Origin: an uncultured Clostridia bacterium
GTDB lineage: Bacteria; Bacillota; Clostridia; Christensenellales; CAG-917
Assembly (NCBI GenBank): GCA_947625225.1
Contig: CANQNQ010000008.1
Span: 1-51,027 of the forward strand
Reading direction: 5' to 3'
Length of the DNA stretch: 51,027 bases
Part shown: in pieces, positions 17,267 through 25,269 of the stretch
Numbering within the stretch: the first letter of the stretch is position 1
How the letters are laid out: every line of letters starts with the position of its first letter
The notes under the pieces: generated by a model
Told to the model about the DNA's origin: nothing
Database searches by the model: none
The model's input: only the letters and a program-made list of their open reading frames with translations
Made by a program: the position numbers and the translations under genes

Positions 17267-17482
17267 TCACCACACATATTCCAGATACGGAGTAGCTGAA
17301 GTTATCAAACCAAGCGGATGTACCATCCAACCGCTTAGCATCTTCCTTGTTTTACCGTTTCCTGTTAATTCTATCACAATATTTATTGTTTGTCCATGTT
17401 CCCTGCTTGTTTTGGTAATACATGTTGTCCTTGTGTACAACGTTCTTTTGCTGGCTATAGCCCGGACGTTAAATGAGATCAT
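17267..17482 (-). pseudogene. C-terminal remnant of a DUF6883-like toxin tip
   Basis: The last 43 codons read HGQTINIVIELTG, then KMLSGWMVHPLG, then ATPYLE. They match the end of the intact 18493 gene (RGQRLAI, YSGWMLCPEG, ATPFGG) and the pattern I recall for DUF6883-type domains. The roughly 28 codons upstream do not match, so the rest of the gene is missing or frameshifted. Its stop is 3 nt before the paralogous immunity-like gene. I read this as a decayed toxin end left with its partner. Confidence 0.6.
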
Positions 17483-17500
17483 AATAAATCCGATTACATA

Positions 17501-17857
17501 TTAAATAACCCTACTAAGCAGTAGGGCATTGTGATGTAAGCATGGTCGAATAAGTATAAGCGGAACATGTTTTATTGAACGTAACATCGGCAGTTCCTTT
17601 ATTTTAATCAAATGTTGACGTGGCGGTTTTTTAGTCCAATCCCACATGTGAACGTGTGGACATTCTTCTTTGCCATTTCCGCCTTGATCAAAGTCAATGT
17701 TTAGCCACGCATATCCGCTCGCGTCATACAGCCTTATCTGTTTCAGCGTACCGTCTTCTTTATAAAGACAATATTTTGAGTTAGGCGGGCCTGTTTTTTC
17801 AAGATTTGAGGCATGCACCTCAAATGTTCCGCCGCTCATTGCGCCTCCTGCACCCAT
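17501..17857 (-). CDS. orphan polymorphic-toxin-tip-like protein
   Basis: The protein has 118 residues. The core GPPNSKYCLYKEDG, RLYDASGYAWLNIDFDQGG and CPHVHMWDW resembles C-terminal tips of polymorphic toxins with a 'YD..G.A..DIDF....PH.H.WD' pattern (type-24-like by memory, not certain). There is no secretion or delivery domain. The last 35 residues are rich in Ile, Leu and Pro and may be out of frame relative to the family. The start is the ATG at 17857 with AAGGAGG 9 nt upstream; in-frame codons further upstream have no ribosome site. It could be an inactive tip kept by recombination. Confidence 0.5.
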   Translation of the reverse strand: MGAGGAMSGGTFEVHASNLEKTGPPNSKYCLYKEDGTLKQIRLYDASGYAWLNIDFDQGGNGKEECPHVHMWDWTKKPPRQHLIKIKELPMLRSIKHVPLILIRPCLHHNALLLSRVI

Positions 17858-18020
17858 TATAAATGCCTCCTTGTGATTTTTCAAGAATTTGAAAACTAGT
17901 TTTCTTTTCTCTTTTGCTATATCACAGCAAATCGTGAAATTGCAAGATTTTATGTCACACAATAAATTCCGCCGAATAGGTTGCGATTTGATTTATCGCG
18001 GCAGGCATAGGACGCGCATA

Positions 18021-18050
18021 TTGACAAAACGCCGCCGAGGGGGCTATACT
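18021..18050 (+). promoter_or_regulatory. sigma-A promoter of the truncated secreted protein
   Basis: TTGACA, 18 bp, TATACT. A leader hairpin CGAAAAA/TTTTTCG (18059-18075) ends at the ribosome site GGGGGA (18075-18080) and could mask it. Confidence 0.65.
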
Positions 18051-18087
18051 GTATGCGACGAAAAATTGTTTTTCGGGGGAAGAGATC

Positions 18088-18351
18088 ATGAAGAGCCATT
18101 CCAAAAAGAGGCGCGCGCTGATGGCGGTGGTGATAACGGTCGCTATATTGCTGTTGACAGCCACGTTTTTCGCACCCATGTTTGCAATTTTGGCAAACGA
18201 GCATACGCAAATTTCGGGCGATCCGCAATTGATGATAGTGTTCGGCTGCGACAACGACGGCTACGAGATGTCGTCCGCGCCCGACAAGACGATATCCACG
18301 ATCAAGGAATCCTTTGTGTTGTTCTATATCTTCCTCGCCGCAAGATTCTGA
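18088..18351 (+). CDS. short secreted or membrane protein, probably truncated
   Basis: The protein has 87 residues. KKRR and a hydrophobic stretch (about residues 10-36) form a signal peptide or anchor. A short mature part follows, with MIVFGCDNDGYEMSS, then a hydrophobic end. GGGGGA lies 7 nt before the ATG and a good promoter precedes it, so it is or was a real gene. The composition changes sharply to AT-rich just after its stop, which suggests that a longer gene was cut at about 18,350 by insertion of the next module. I do not recognise a family. Confidence 0.45.
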   Translation: MKSHSKKRRALMAVVITVAILLLTATFFAPMFAILANEHTQISGDPQLMIVFGCDNDGYEMSSAPDKTISTIKESFVLFYIFLAARF

Positions 18352-18370
18352 CTTTTCCGCTTGCTAAAAC

Positions 18371-18478
18371 TTTAGACATCTAAAAAATTCTGTCATAAAA
18401 ATTTGTGTTTATGGAGTTGCTGGATGTAGAATGGCCATAGAAATTTCATTTATGGATGGAAATCAAATCGACTTTTAA
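18371..18478 (+). pseudogene. possible C-terminal gene fragment before the toxin tip
   Basis: An open frame without its own start reads LKNSVIKICVYGVAGCRMAI and then EISFMDGNQIDF, stopping 14 nt before the toxin-tip ATG. The alternating hydrophobic pattern looks protein-like. It may be the tail of a gene carried in with the AT-rich module. A 15-codon frame from ATG 18431 lies inside it. Confidence 0.25.
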
Positions 18479-18492
18479 ATGGAGGCTATAAG

Positions 18493-19068
18493 ATGGCTAT
18501 ATTTAACAACATAATTCTAGCTGCTGATGATGATAATATAATATACAATGAATGGATTGAATGGAATCATTTCGGTATACCAAATAAACCAGAATGGTTA
18601 AGAATAATTTTAAGAAATTTTTATGCGTTATTTGGACACTGCTTGATATGTACCGCTTTGGATGGGTGCTATTTTGTTACAAGAATTATGCCCGAATTGC
18701 CGCAACATAAAAACTGTCATTGTAAAAAATTATATATTGGCTTTGAAAAAGTTAAACATAACGCCAAGGCAGCATGCGATATTGAAAAATTTACAAAATA
18801 TGCGTTCATTGATTCAAATAAGAAGAAGCTTTTTAATAGCTGGGGATATTCTTCTGTTGAGGATGCGTTTTACCTTCAGCGTGAGTATTGTAAGCAAGCC
18901 ATCTCTCAATATGTTAAAGGTAATTATAAATTGAAAAATTTAGATAATCGTGGTCAAAGACTTGCTATCCCAACCTGCTTGGGGTCTAAATGGTTTTATA
19001 GTGGATGGATGCTTTGCCCAGAAGGTAAATTGAAAAACGCTACACCTTTTGGAGGATGGATAAAATGA
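18493..19068 (+). CDS. orphan toxin-tip protein with MuF-like Cys/His motif and DUF6883-like domain
   Basis: The protein has 191 residues. The N-terminal half has HCLICTALDGCYF near residue 49 and then HKNCHCKKLYI, resembling the C..C..LDG.....H..C.C zinc motif of phage Mu gpF-like proteins. The C-terminal half (about 100-191) runs KFTKYAF, LGxxx-type helices, NRGQRLAIP, FYSGWMLCPEGK and ATPFGG, resembling DUF6883-type nuclease-fold tips of polymorphic toxins. There is no signal peptide or delivery domain. GGAGG 7 nt upstream sets the start. The gene is much more AT-rich than its neighbours, suggesting transfer. It overlaps the following immunity-like gene by ATGA, so the two are translationally coupled. 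Toxin function is inferred. Confidence 0.6.
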   Translation: MAIFNNIILAADDDNIIYNEWIEWNHFGIPNKPEWLRIILRNFYALFGHCLICTALDGCYFVTRIMPELPQHKNCHCKKLYIGFEKVKHNAKAACDIEKFTKYAFIDSNKKKLFNSWGYSSVEDAFYLQREYCKQAISQYVKGNYKLKNLDNRGQRLAIPTCLGSKWFYSGWMLCPEGKLKNATPFGGWIK

Positions 19069-19565
19069 ACATATTAGACTTGGTACAAGTGAAAAATGAT
19101 AAATCATATCGACAATTTGGCATATTTGACGGTATGAGGGGCGTTGTGGTCGACAAAAATGATACGACCGAAATCGACGTATTGTTTTTTAATCCCGCAA
19201 AAATCGGAGAATATGTTGTTGCAAAAATATCAAGAGATGATTTGATTGTGGAAAAAGAGGAGTTGCCACAAAAAGCCAAACAAGAAATTCTATCCCAATT
19301 GGATTGGATAATTAAAAACGCACATGCCGAATTTTCGCAAAACAAGTTCAAAGCTTACGATAATGTGCAATTGGTAAACGACGACAAGTACAAACAGTAT
19401 GGCCTTGCAGTCGGCGACGTGGGAACTGTTGTCGATGATGTTGTGGTCAAAGATTGTGTTTTGGTGCAATTTGACAATGCAAAGCCCGATGAAGACGGCT
19501 TTGTGGACTGCATATCGGTAAATATTAACGATTTGATAAAAGCTTCAAAAATCGATATATCTTGA
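19065..19565 (+). CDS. tandem SH3-like immunity-type protein
   Basis: The protein has 166 residues in two copies of a small beta-barrel-like module: YRQFGIFDGMRGVVVD with LFFNPAKIGEY, and YDNVQLVNDDKYKQYGLAVG with VGTVVDD. It is a paralogue of the minus-strand 16766 gene. Its ATG overlaps the toxin-tip stop codon as ATGA; the GGAGG at 19051 serves the ATG at 19065, not the ATG at 19056 that touches it. The coupled toxin-then-partner order suggests a cognate immunity protein, which is inference. Confidence 0.65.
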   Translation: MNILDLVQVKNDKSYRQFGIFDGMRGVVVDKNDTTEIDVLFFNPAKIGEYVVAKISRDDLIVEKEELPQKAKQEILSQLDWIIKNAHAEFSQNKFKAYDNVQLVNDDKYKQYGLAVGDVGTVVDDVVVKDCVLVQFDNAKPDEDGFVDCISVNINDLIKASKIDIS

Positions 19566-19588
19566 GATAAGTAGCAGGGGGATATTTG

Positions 19589-20566
19589 ATGATGAGAGAA
19601 AAACTGAGCGAGCTTTGTTATAATGATATTTTCGACGCGAATTTCACGCTGTACGCGGGCAATCCCGTGATAAAAAATTTCGGAGGTAGCTTTGTGGCGG
19701 CAGACCCGTCTTTGCTTACGCCCGACGCCTCGCCCACGGGGCAATGGCACCTCTTTTGCCACACCTTTACGGGGGTATACAGGCTGGACAGCGCGGATGG
19801 CGTGACGTTTTCAAAGCCGCGCAAGATATGCGGCAGAGCGATGCGTCCCAATATCAACTTGATAGACGGCAGATACTATCTTTTTTACGAGCGCACCCGC
19901 ACGCTCCCGGGCAACGCGCTTACGCTGTTGGGCGGCAAGTGGAAGTCGGAGATATATCTCACGCAGTCTTGCGACCTCGAGCACTGGACGCGCTCTGAGC
20001 CGGTGATAACGCAGTCTCGCCCGTTCGAAAAGGACAAGTACGGACAGATGATCTCAAATCCGTTTTTGCTTAGAGTTGGGGATATTTTCAAATTGTACTA
20101 CTCCTGCGGACAGACTTTCATCAAGGATTGTGGCTTTACGGAGCCAAAATACATCAGCTATGCCACAAGCACGCGCGTCGGGGAGGGCTACGTCTCCCGC
20201 ACCGAACCAATCATAAAGCCCGACCCGCAGTCCGAATATTTCAACCTGTGTTCGGGCTGCCTCAAGGTGTACAAACTCAGCGATTGTTATATCAGCTTGC
20301 AAAACGGCATTTTCCAAAGGGACGGCAAAAGCCACTCCGCCATTTTGCTGCTGCGCTCGGACGACGGGGACAACTTCGAATTTGGCAAAGTGCTGCTTTC
20401 AAACCAAATGCAGGGGAGCAGCAATTGGATGGCGCAATATGTGTACGCCTCCCACCTTACGTTTTACAAGGGCGAGCTGCGACTCTATTTCAACGCGCGC
20501 AACACCTCAAACCCCCTCACCGGCCGCGAAGGCATCGGCTTCTGCTCCGCAGAAGTTGATGTATAA
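19589..20566 (+). CDS. five-bladed beta-propeller protein, GH43/GH32-like
   Basis: The protein has 325 residues and no signal peptide. Repeated blade-like motifs are visible: AADPSLL near residue 31, GQWHLFCHTF, DGRYYLFYERTR, SEIYLTQSCDLEHWTRSEPV, GDIFKLYYSCG and GELRLYFNAR. This is the pattern of furanosidase-superfamily propellers (GH43, GH32, GH68, GH130). The ADPS could hold the catalytic Asp used by GH43 enzymes, but the other acids cannot be assigned. It may be a cytoplasmic glycosidase or phosphorylase, or a non-enzymatic propeller. AGGGGG 7 nt before the ATG at 19589 sets the start. GC content returns to the genome norm here, marking the end of the island. Confidence 0.6.
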   Translation: MMREKLSELCYNDIFDANFTLYAGNPVIKNFGGSFVAADPSLLTPDASPTGQWHLFCHTFTGVYRLDSADGVTFSKPRKICGRAMRPNINLIDGRYYLFYERTRTLPGNALTLLGGKWKSEIYLTQSCDLEHWTRSEPVITQSRPFEKDKYGQMISNPFLLRVGDIFKLYYSCGQTFIKDCGFTEPKYISYATSTRVGEGYVSRTEPIIKPDPQSEYFNLCSGCLKVYKLSDCYISLQNGIFQRDGKSHSAILLLRSDDGDNFEFGKVLLSNQMQGSSNWMAQYVYASHLTFYKGELRLYFNARNTSNPLTGREGIGFCSAEVDV

Positions 20567-20675
20567 TAAAAATCGATGAAAATATATAAATGGGGAGTAT
20601 TATCAAAATAATATATAGAAAAAAAACAATCTAAAACGTCCCAAACATTAAAAGCGGTTCGAATTAGATTGCGAG

Positions 20676-20752
<77 letters not shown>

Positions 20753-20768
20753 AAAGCATTGATATCTT

Positions 20769-20796
20769 ACTATATTTTGCGGGTTTTGACAAGCAA
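20769..20796 (-). promoter_or_regulatory. promoter of tRNA-Val
   Basis: On the minus strand TTGCTT, 16 bp, TATAGT, ending 16 bp before the tRNA. Confidence 0.5.
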
Positions 20797-20865
20797 TTTT
20801 CAAGATTTGGTCAAAAAATATGGCGGAAGGTAGTTTAGCGGCTTTTTACGTGCGGAAATTTGGGT

Positions 20866-20894
20866 TTGCAAATGCGGCGCAAGTGTGTTATTAT
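20866..20894 (+). promoter_or_regulatory. promoter of the alpha/beta hydrolase
   Basis: TTGCAA, 17 bp, TATTAT. Confidence 0.5.
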
Positions 20895-20947
20895 TGCGAT
20901 GACGGAAATTGCATGGCAAAATATGTATATTTTGCACAAGGGGACTT

Positions 20948-22060
20948 ATGGTAAAGCGTAGCATATTTGATGAGCAGAATTATCTTGAGAGCTTCAAGCA
21001 AAAGCGCCGGCAGCTGGAGCAGCGCAGGCTGGCTCTGCTCAGTCGCGTGGATCGCAACGTGAAAAAGGCGGAGGAGCTTATCAAGCAGGGCACCGCCAAG
21101 GCGAGGAGCCAGGCGAAAAAACTTATCAAGCGCGCAAAATTCGATCTGCAATACTCCTACGTTGAGGGCGGGCACATCAAGAACGAGATATTGGGCATGC
21201 TGACGCTGTTCAATCTCGGCCGCTCCCACAAGGTCAAAACAGAGCGGCACATAAAGTTCGACCCCACCGACGGCAGGCTGTACCTCAACATATACCAGCC
21301 CAAAAAGAGGGATATGAGCAAGCGCATGAAGGTATTTGTTTACATCCATGGCGGCGGCTGGATAGGCGGCTGGCCGGAGTCGCGCGAGGCGTTCACCACC
21401 AACGTCGCGGCGGCGGGCTATTTTGTGGCAAGCCTCTACTATGGCGACGCGCCCATGTACGCCCATCCAAAGATGATACAGAACATCTATAAGGCGCTTG
21501 GCTGGCTGAAGGACCACGCGGAGCAGTATAACATAGACATGGACAGCATATTCGTAGGCGGCGAGTCTGCGGGCGCGCACCTCAGCGCAATGGCGGGGTG
21601 CATAGCCACCAATCCCGAATACAACGCGCGGTTTGACCTCGACGAGCGCGCGCGCCATCAGAAGATAGAGGGGCTTGTGCTCAATTGCGGCATCTACGAC
21701 ATGGTAAAGGCGCTGGACACGGGCTTCAAAAACATAGGCATCTACACGCAATCATTCTGCGGCGGCACGCAGCTTATGGATATGCCGGAGGAGTTCAGGC
21801 GCGAGGTGTCGCCCATATATTGGGTCAACGCGGATTTTCCGCCCACATACGCCATCTCCGCCGAAAACGATAAGCTGGCGGTGCTGACCTTCGATCTTGT
21901 GGACAAGCTGTTCGATCTCGGCGTATATGTGGGACACTATCACGGCGAGGGCAAGTTGGCTGTGCACGCGTTCGCCGTGTCGCAGGGCTTCAAGATATCG
22001 AAGTTGGCGATGCGCGGCGTGAAGGAGTTTTTAAGCGCGATATGCGAGGAGGAAGGCTGA
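20948..22060 (+). CDS. alpha/beta hydrolase, BD-FAE/hormone-sensitive-lipase type
   Basis: The protein has 370 residues. A basic, Lys/Arg/Gln-rich coiled coil fills about residues 1-75. The esterase core begins with the oxyanion motif HGGGW near residue 136, then the nucleophile elbow GGESAGA near residue 203. ISAENDKL near residue 305 and the GHYHGEGKLAVHAF region near residue 330 supply the likely Asp and His. There is no signal peptide, so it acts inside the cell on small esters or acyl groups of unknown nature. The start is the ATG at 20948 with AAGGGG upstream. The next gene begins 7 nt after its stop and takes its ribosome site from this gene's end, so they form an operon. Confidence 0.8.
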   Translation: MVKRSIFDEQNYLESFKQKRRQLEQRRLALLSRVDRNVKKAEELIKQGTAKARSQAKKLIKRAKFDLQYSYVEGGHIKNEILGMLTLFNLGRSHKVKTERHIKFDPTDGRLYLNIYQPKKRDMSKRMKVFVYIHGGGWIGGWPESREAFTTNVAAAGYFVASLYYGDAPMYAHPKMIQNIYKALGWLKDHAEQYNIDMDSIFVGGESAGAHLSAMAGCIATNPEYNARFDLDERARHQKIEGLVLNCGIYDMVKALDTGFKNIGIYTQSFCGGTQLMDMPEEFRREVSPIYWVNADFPPTYAISAENDKLAVLTFDLVDKLFDLGVYVGHYHGEGKLAVHAFAVSQGFKISKLAMRGVKEFLSAICEEEG

Positions 22061-22066
22061 GCTTAT

Positions 22067-23239
22067 ATGAGCAAGTTTTTGGGCGAATTTGACGTCGCCG
22101 TCATAGGCGGAGGCGCGGCGGGACTGTTTGTCGCCTCGCAGCTTAAAAGCGGCGTAAATTGCGCGATTCTGGAGTGCAACGACCGCGTAGGCAAAAAGCT
22201 GCTTGCAACGGGCAACGGTAAGTGCAATCTGTCCGCATATCCTCTTGATTTTTCAAAGTACAACAATCCTGAATTTGCAAAAAGCATAATTTCACAATGC
22301 GATTTTGAGCGTACAAGTGCCATTTTTGCGCAAATGGGGCTGCTGATCAAAAATGTAGACGGGCGCGTGTACCCCTACAGCGAAAGCGCCGCGACCGTGC
22401 TTGAAACGCTGAGAAGAGCCGTTGCGGGCAAGGGCGCGCAAACGTTTACCTCTTGCCGCGTAGAGAGCATAAACAGGCCTGCGAACGGATTTGAGCTGGT
22501 GGGCGAAGGCGCAAAGTTTACGCTGAAATGTAAAAAAGTCGTGCTCGCCACGGGCTCCGACGCCACATTCGGCAGAGACAGCGCGTCCCTTTACGAAAGG
22601 GCGTTTGGACATTCGTCCACACCGAGGTGGCCCTCGCTTGTGCCCATAAGGACGGAGCGCAGGGCGGTGAAGGGACTGGACGGCGTGCGCGCCAAGGTCG
22701 CGCTTACCCTCAATGGCAGGCGGGAGTGCGGCGAGGCGCTTTTCAAGGACTTTGGCATAAGCGGCATCGCGGCGTTCAATCTGTCCGCTATGATAGCGCG
22801 CGGGAGGGTGGGCGTCGGCGACGTGATATATGTGGATTTTCTGCCCGAATATGGCGAGAACGAGGTCGCGCAGTGGCTTGAGACGCATATGTGCGGCGAT
22901 GTGACGGCGGCGCTTGCGGGCATGTTGCACAGCCGCATTGCGGCGCGCATATACGATGAGGCAAAAGACTATTCCCATGACGCGCGCAAGGTGGCGCGCT
23001 TGCTTAAAAATTATCCGTTGACCGTAGAGGGGCTGTGCGACAGGAGCCTTGCGCAGGTGATGTGCGGAGGACTTGACGTGGAGCAGTTTGACCTCAATCT
23101 CGATTCGAAACTGGCGGAGGGCGCATACGCTGTGGGCGAGGCGCTGGATATTGACGGCGAGTGCGGCGGATACAACCTGCAATGGGCGTGGTCGTCCGCC
23201 TACGTGGCAGCACGACATATGAATGAAAATTTGAAATAA
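22067..23239 (+). CDS. HI0933-family flavoprotein (BaiN-like NAD(P)/FAD oxidoreductase)
   Basis: The protein has 390 residues. The N-terminal FAD motif VIGGGAAGLFVA is followed by GKKLLATGNGKCNLS, the hallmark of the HI0933/YhiN family. A C-terminal DIDGECGGYNLQWAWSSAY is also family-typical. Members are widespread; one is implicated in bile-acid dehydroxylation (BaiN), but the general role is unknown. GAGGAGGAAGG at the end of the upstream hydrolase is its ribosome site, so translation is likely coupled. Confidence 0.88.
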   Translation: MSKFLGEFDVAVIGGGAAGLFVASQLKSGVNCAILECNDRVGKKLLATGNGKCNLSAYPLDFSKYNNPEFAKSIISQCDFERTSAIFAQMGLLIKNVDGRVYPYSESAATVLETLRRAVAGKGAQTFTSCRVESINRPANGFELVGEGAKFTLKCKKVVLATGSDATFGRDSASLYERAFGHSSTPRWPSLVPIRTERRAVKGLDGVRAKVALTLNGRRECGEALFKDFGISGIAAFNLSAMIARGRVGVGDVIYVDFLPEYGENEVAQWLETHMCGDVTAALAGMLHSRIAARIYDEAKDYSHDARKVARLLKNYPLTVEGLCDRSLAQVMCGGLDVEQFDLNLDSKLAEGAYAVGEALDIDGECGGYNLQWAWSSAYVAARHMNENLK

Positions 23240-23273
23240 ATTTGTTGTGTAAATAGCACAAAAAGGAGTTTAT

Positions 23274-23783
23274 ATGTTTATTGAAACTGACAAAACCACC
23301 GATTATGTAAAAATCGAGATGGAAGACGGCAACAGCATCATCGTTGAGCTTGACGGGGCAAACGCGCCCATCACTGTTGAAAATTTCAAAAAACTTGTGG
23401 CGTCGGGCTTCTACAACGGCTTGATATTCCACCGCGTCATCGCGGGATTTATGATACAGGGCGGCGACCCGCAGGGCACCGGTATGGGCGGCAGCAAGCA
23501 GTGCGTCAAGGGCGAATTTGCCGCCAACGGCGTGTGCAATCCCATATCCCATCTGCGCGGAGTCATCTCCATGGCGCGCTCGCAGATGTTCAATTCGGCG
23601 TCCTCGCAATTTTTCATCTGCCATGCGGACGCAAAGTTCCTCGACGGGCAGTACGCCGCTTTTGGCAGAGTGGTGGAGGGCATAGAGACCGTGGACAAGA
23701 TCGCCTCCGTCCCGACCGGGCGCAACGATCGTCCGCTTGAGGCGCAGCGCATGCGCAAAGTTTGCTTCGTACAGCGCGGCTGA
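23274..23783 (+). CDS. cyclophilin-type peptidyl-prolyl isomerase
   Basis: The protein has 169 residues with no signal peptide, so it is cytoplasmic. The cyclophilin core is complete: FHRVIAGFMIQGGDP near residue 52, the MARSQMFNSASSQFFI region and FGRVVEG near residue 143. It speeds proline isomerisation during folding. AAGGAG precedes the ATG. It lies 34 bp after the flavoprotein and is closed by a terminator at 23788, so it ends the hydrolase-flavoprotein-cyclophilin run. Confidence 0.94.
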   Translation: MFIETDKTTDYVKIEMEDGNSIIVELDGANAPITVENFKKLVASGFYNGLIFHRVIAGFMIQGGDPQGTGMGGSKQCVKGEFAANGVCNPISHLRGVISMARSQMFNSASSQFFICHADAKFLDGQYAAFGRVVEGIETVDKIASVPTGRNDRPLEAQRMRKVCFVQRG

Positions 23784-23787
23784 GCAC

Positions 23788-23813
23788 GGGCGTCCGATGA
23801 GGGCGCCCTTTTT
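23788..23813 (+). terminator. terminator after the cyclophilin gene
   Basis: GGGCGT and GCGCCC pair (one G-T) around a 9-nt loop, followed by TTTTT. Confidence 0.75.
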
Positions 23814-23941
23814 CATACGCTTTATATGCCGTTTTTGCTTGAAAAATTGCACGTGGTTAACCTTTTTCCATACGCGTTGTCCGACATCTCGAAAAAAGCC
23901 GAAAATCCTCTGTTTAATAGCAATTTTTTTGATTGTCGCTA

Positions 23942-23970
23942 TTTACAAATGCCCGCGTTTGCATTATAAT
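23942..23970 (+). promoter_or_regulatory. sigma-A promoter of the SGNH lipoprotein operon
   Basis: TTTACA, 17 bp, TATAAT. Just downstream GTGTT (23977) and AACAC (23991) form an inverted repeat, and AAAACACGTTAT (23989) matches the first palindrome upstream of rnj. Confidence 0.7.
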
Positions 23971-24022
23971 GAACAAGTGTTAAATATTAAAACACGTTAT
24001 ATTTTAGGAGGGAAAACCGTTT

Positions 24023-25252
24023 ATGTCAAAAAAAATCACTGCGGCTGTCGTGGTGCTTGTGTTGGCGGTGGCTATGTGCGTTACGCTGGTCGCCTGCAAC
24101 ACGGTGAGCCATGACACCACCATCGTCTTTTTGGGCGATTCCATTGCAGAGGCTCTTATAGGGCCTTCTCCGCTTGGGGAGCGCGACAACTACGGCTACT
24201 ACGCGCTTGTGGGCAAAACCAACGGATTCAACTACTACAATCATTCCGTGTCCGGTCACAAGACCTCCACGGGCATGGCGGGTTCGGACGGAATGTTGCA
24301 GGTGCTTCAGCGCGAGGACGAAAACGCGGCGCTTCTCAAGTCGCACATACAGCAGGCGGACATCATACATATCTCCATACTTGGCAACAACGTTCTGCAA
24401 TACAATTTGGGTCTGTTGATGCTTGAGGTCGCCGATCCCGAATTCGAGGCGAAGTACGAGCGCGGCGAAACGCTGCTCAACGCCTTGCACGACGGCGAGA
24501 CCATGTACAGGCAGCCCGTCGAGACGGCCAACAAAAAGTATGACGCAAACGGCAATCTCATCCCCGTCACCTTCGCGTTCCCGCCCACCTATCAGGACAT
24601 TTGCGACATAGTGGCAAGGCTCAAGGAGCTCAACTCCGACGCGACGATCATCTTCCAAAAGGTCTACAACCCCGTCTATGAGGGCACCACGCTCCTCCAC
24701 GAGGAAGTCAAGCAGGAGCTTGCAAAGATAACCGACGACGGTCGCTTTGGCGCAGAGGGCACCAAGATAACCACTACCGCGCAGATCAGGCAGGTCGCTC
24801 AGCTCATCCTTGACAGGGTCAACGGCATTCTGGACGAGTACCTCGAAAAGCACCGCGAGGAGGGCAAGGAGGACGACTTTGTCATACTTGACATCAATGC
24901 GGAATTCAACAGGATCACCGCCATGGACAAGACCGAAGACGGCGAAGTCAACCTCGGCGCGGACAGCCTCGGCAGACAACTGATATATCAGGATTGCACA
25001 CATCCTTCCAACTTCGGTCACGCCATAATCGCGGGCTGCACGCAGGATCTGCTTGCGCAGCTGGGCTTTGCAAGCGGCAACGCGGTGACGACGTACAAGG
25101 CGATCAAGATTGATCAGCTTGAAAGGATGTACAAGGACGTTGAGGGCTTCGACTGCTCGTCGGCAAAGAGTGCGGTGTACAACGCCGCCTCCTATGAGGA
25201 CGTCACCTTTGCCTACTTCAATGCCATCAAAGGCTATACGCCCCTGTATTGA
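24023..25252 (+). CDS. SGNH/GDSL-type lipoprotein hydrolase
   Basis: The protein has 409 residues. A lipoprotein signal ends in LVAC (Cys25), so it is anchored outside the membrane. SGNH blocks are visible: FLGDSIAEA with the nucleophile Ser, a Gly within the SGHKTSTGMAGS region, LGNNV (block III Asn) and DCTHPSNFGH (block V Asp and His). It probably deacylates a cell-wall or dietary glycan, but the substrate is unknown. The roughly 130 residues between blocks III and V are longer than in small GDSL esterases. AGGAGGG precedes the ATG. It is followed within 20 nt by a second lipoprotein gene. Confidence 0.85.
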   Translation: MSKKITAAVVVLVLAVAMCVTLVACNTVSHDTTIVFLGDSIAEALIGPSPLGERDNYGYYALVGKTNGFNYYNHSVSGHKTSTGMAGSDGMLQVLQREDENAALLKSHIQQADIIHISILGNNVLQYNLGLLMLEVADPEFEAKYERGETLLNALHDGETMYRQPVETANKKYDANGNLIPVTFAFPPTYQDICDIVARLKELNSDATIIFQKVYNPVYEGTTLLHEEVKQELAKITDDGRFGAEGTKITTTAQIRQVAQLILDRVNGILDEYLEKHREEGKEDDFVILDINAEFNRITAMDKTEDGEVNLGADSLGRQLIYQDCTHPSNFGHAIIAGCTQDLLAQLGFASGNAVTTYKAIKIDQLERMYKDVEGFDCSSAKSAVYNAASYEDVTFAYFNAIKGYTPLY

Positions 25253-25269
25253 GCGAGGAGGGAAACGGT

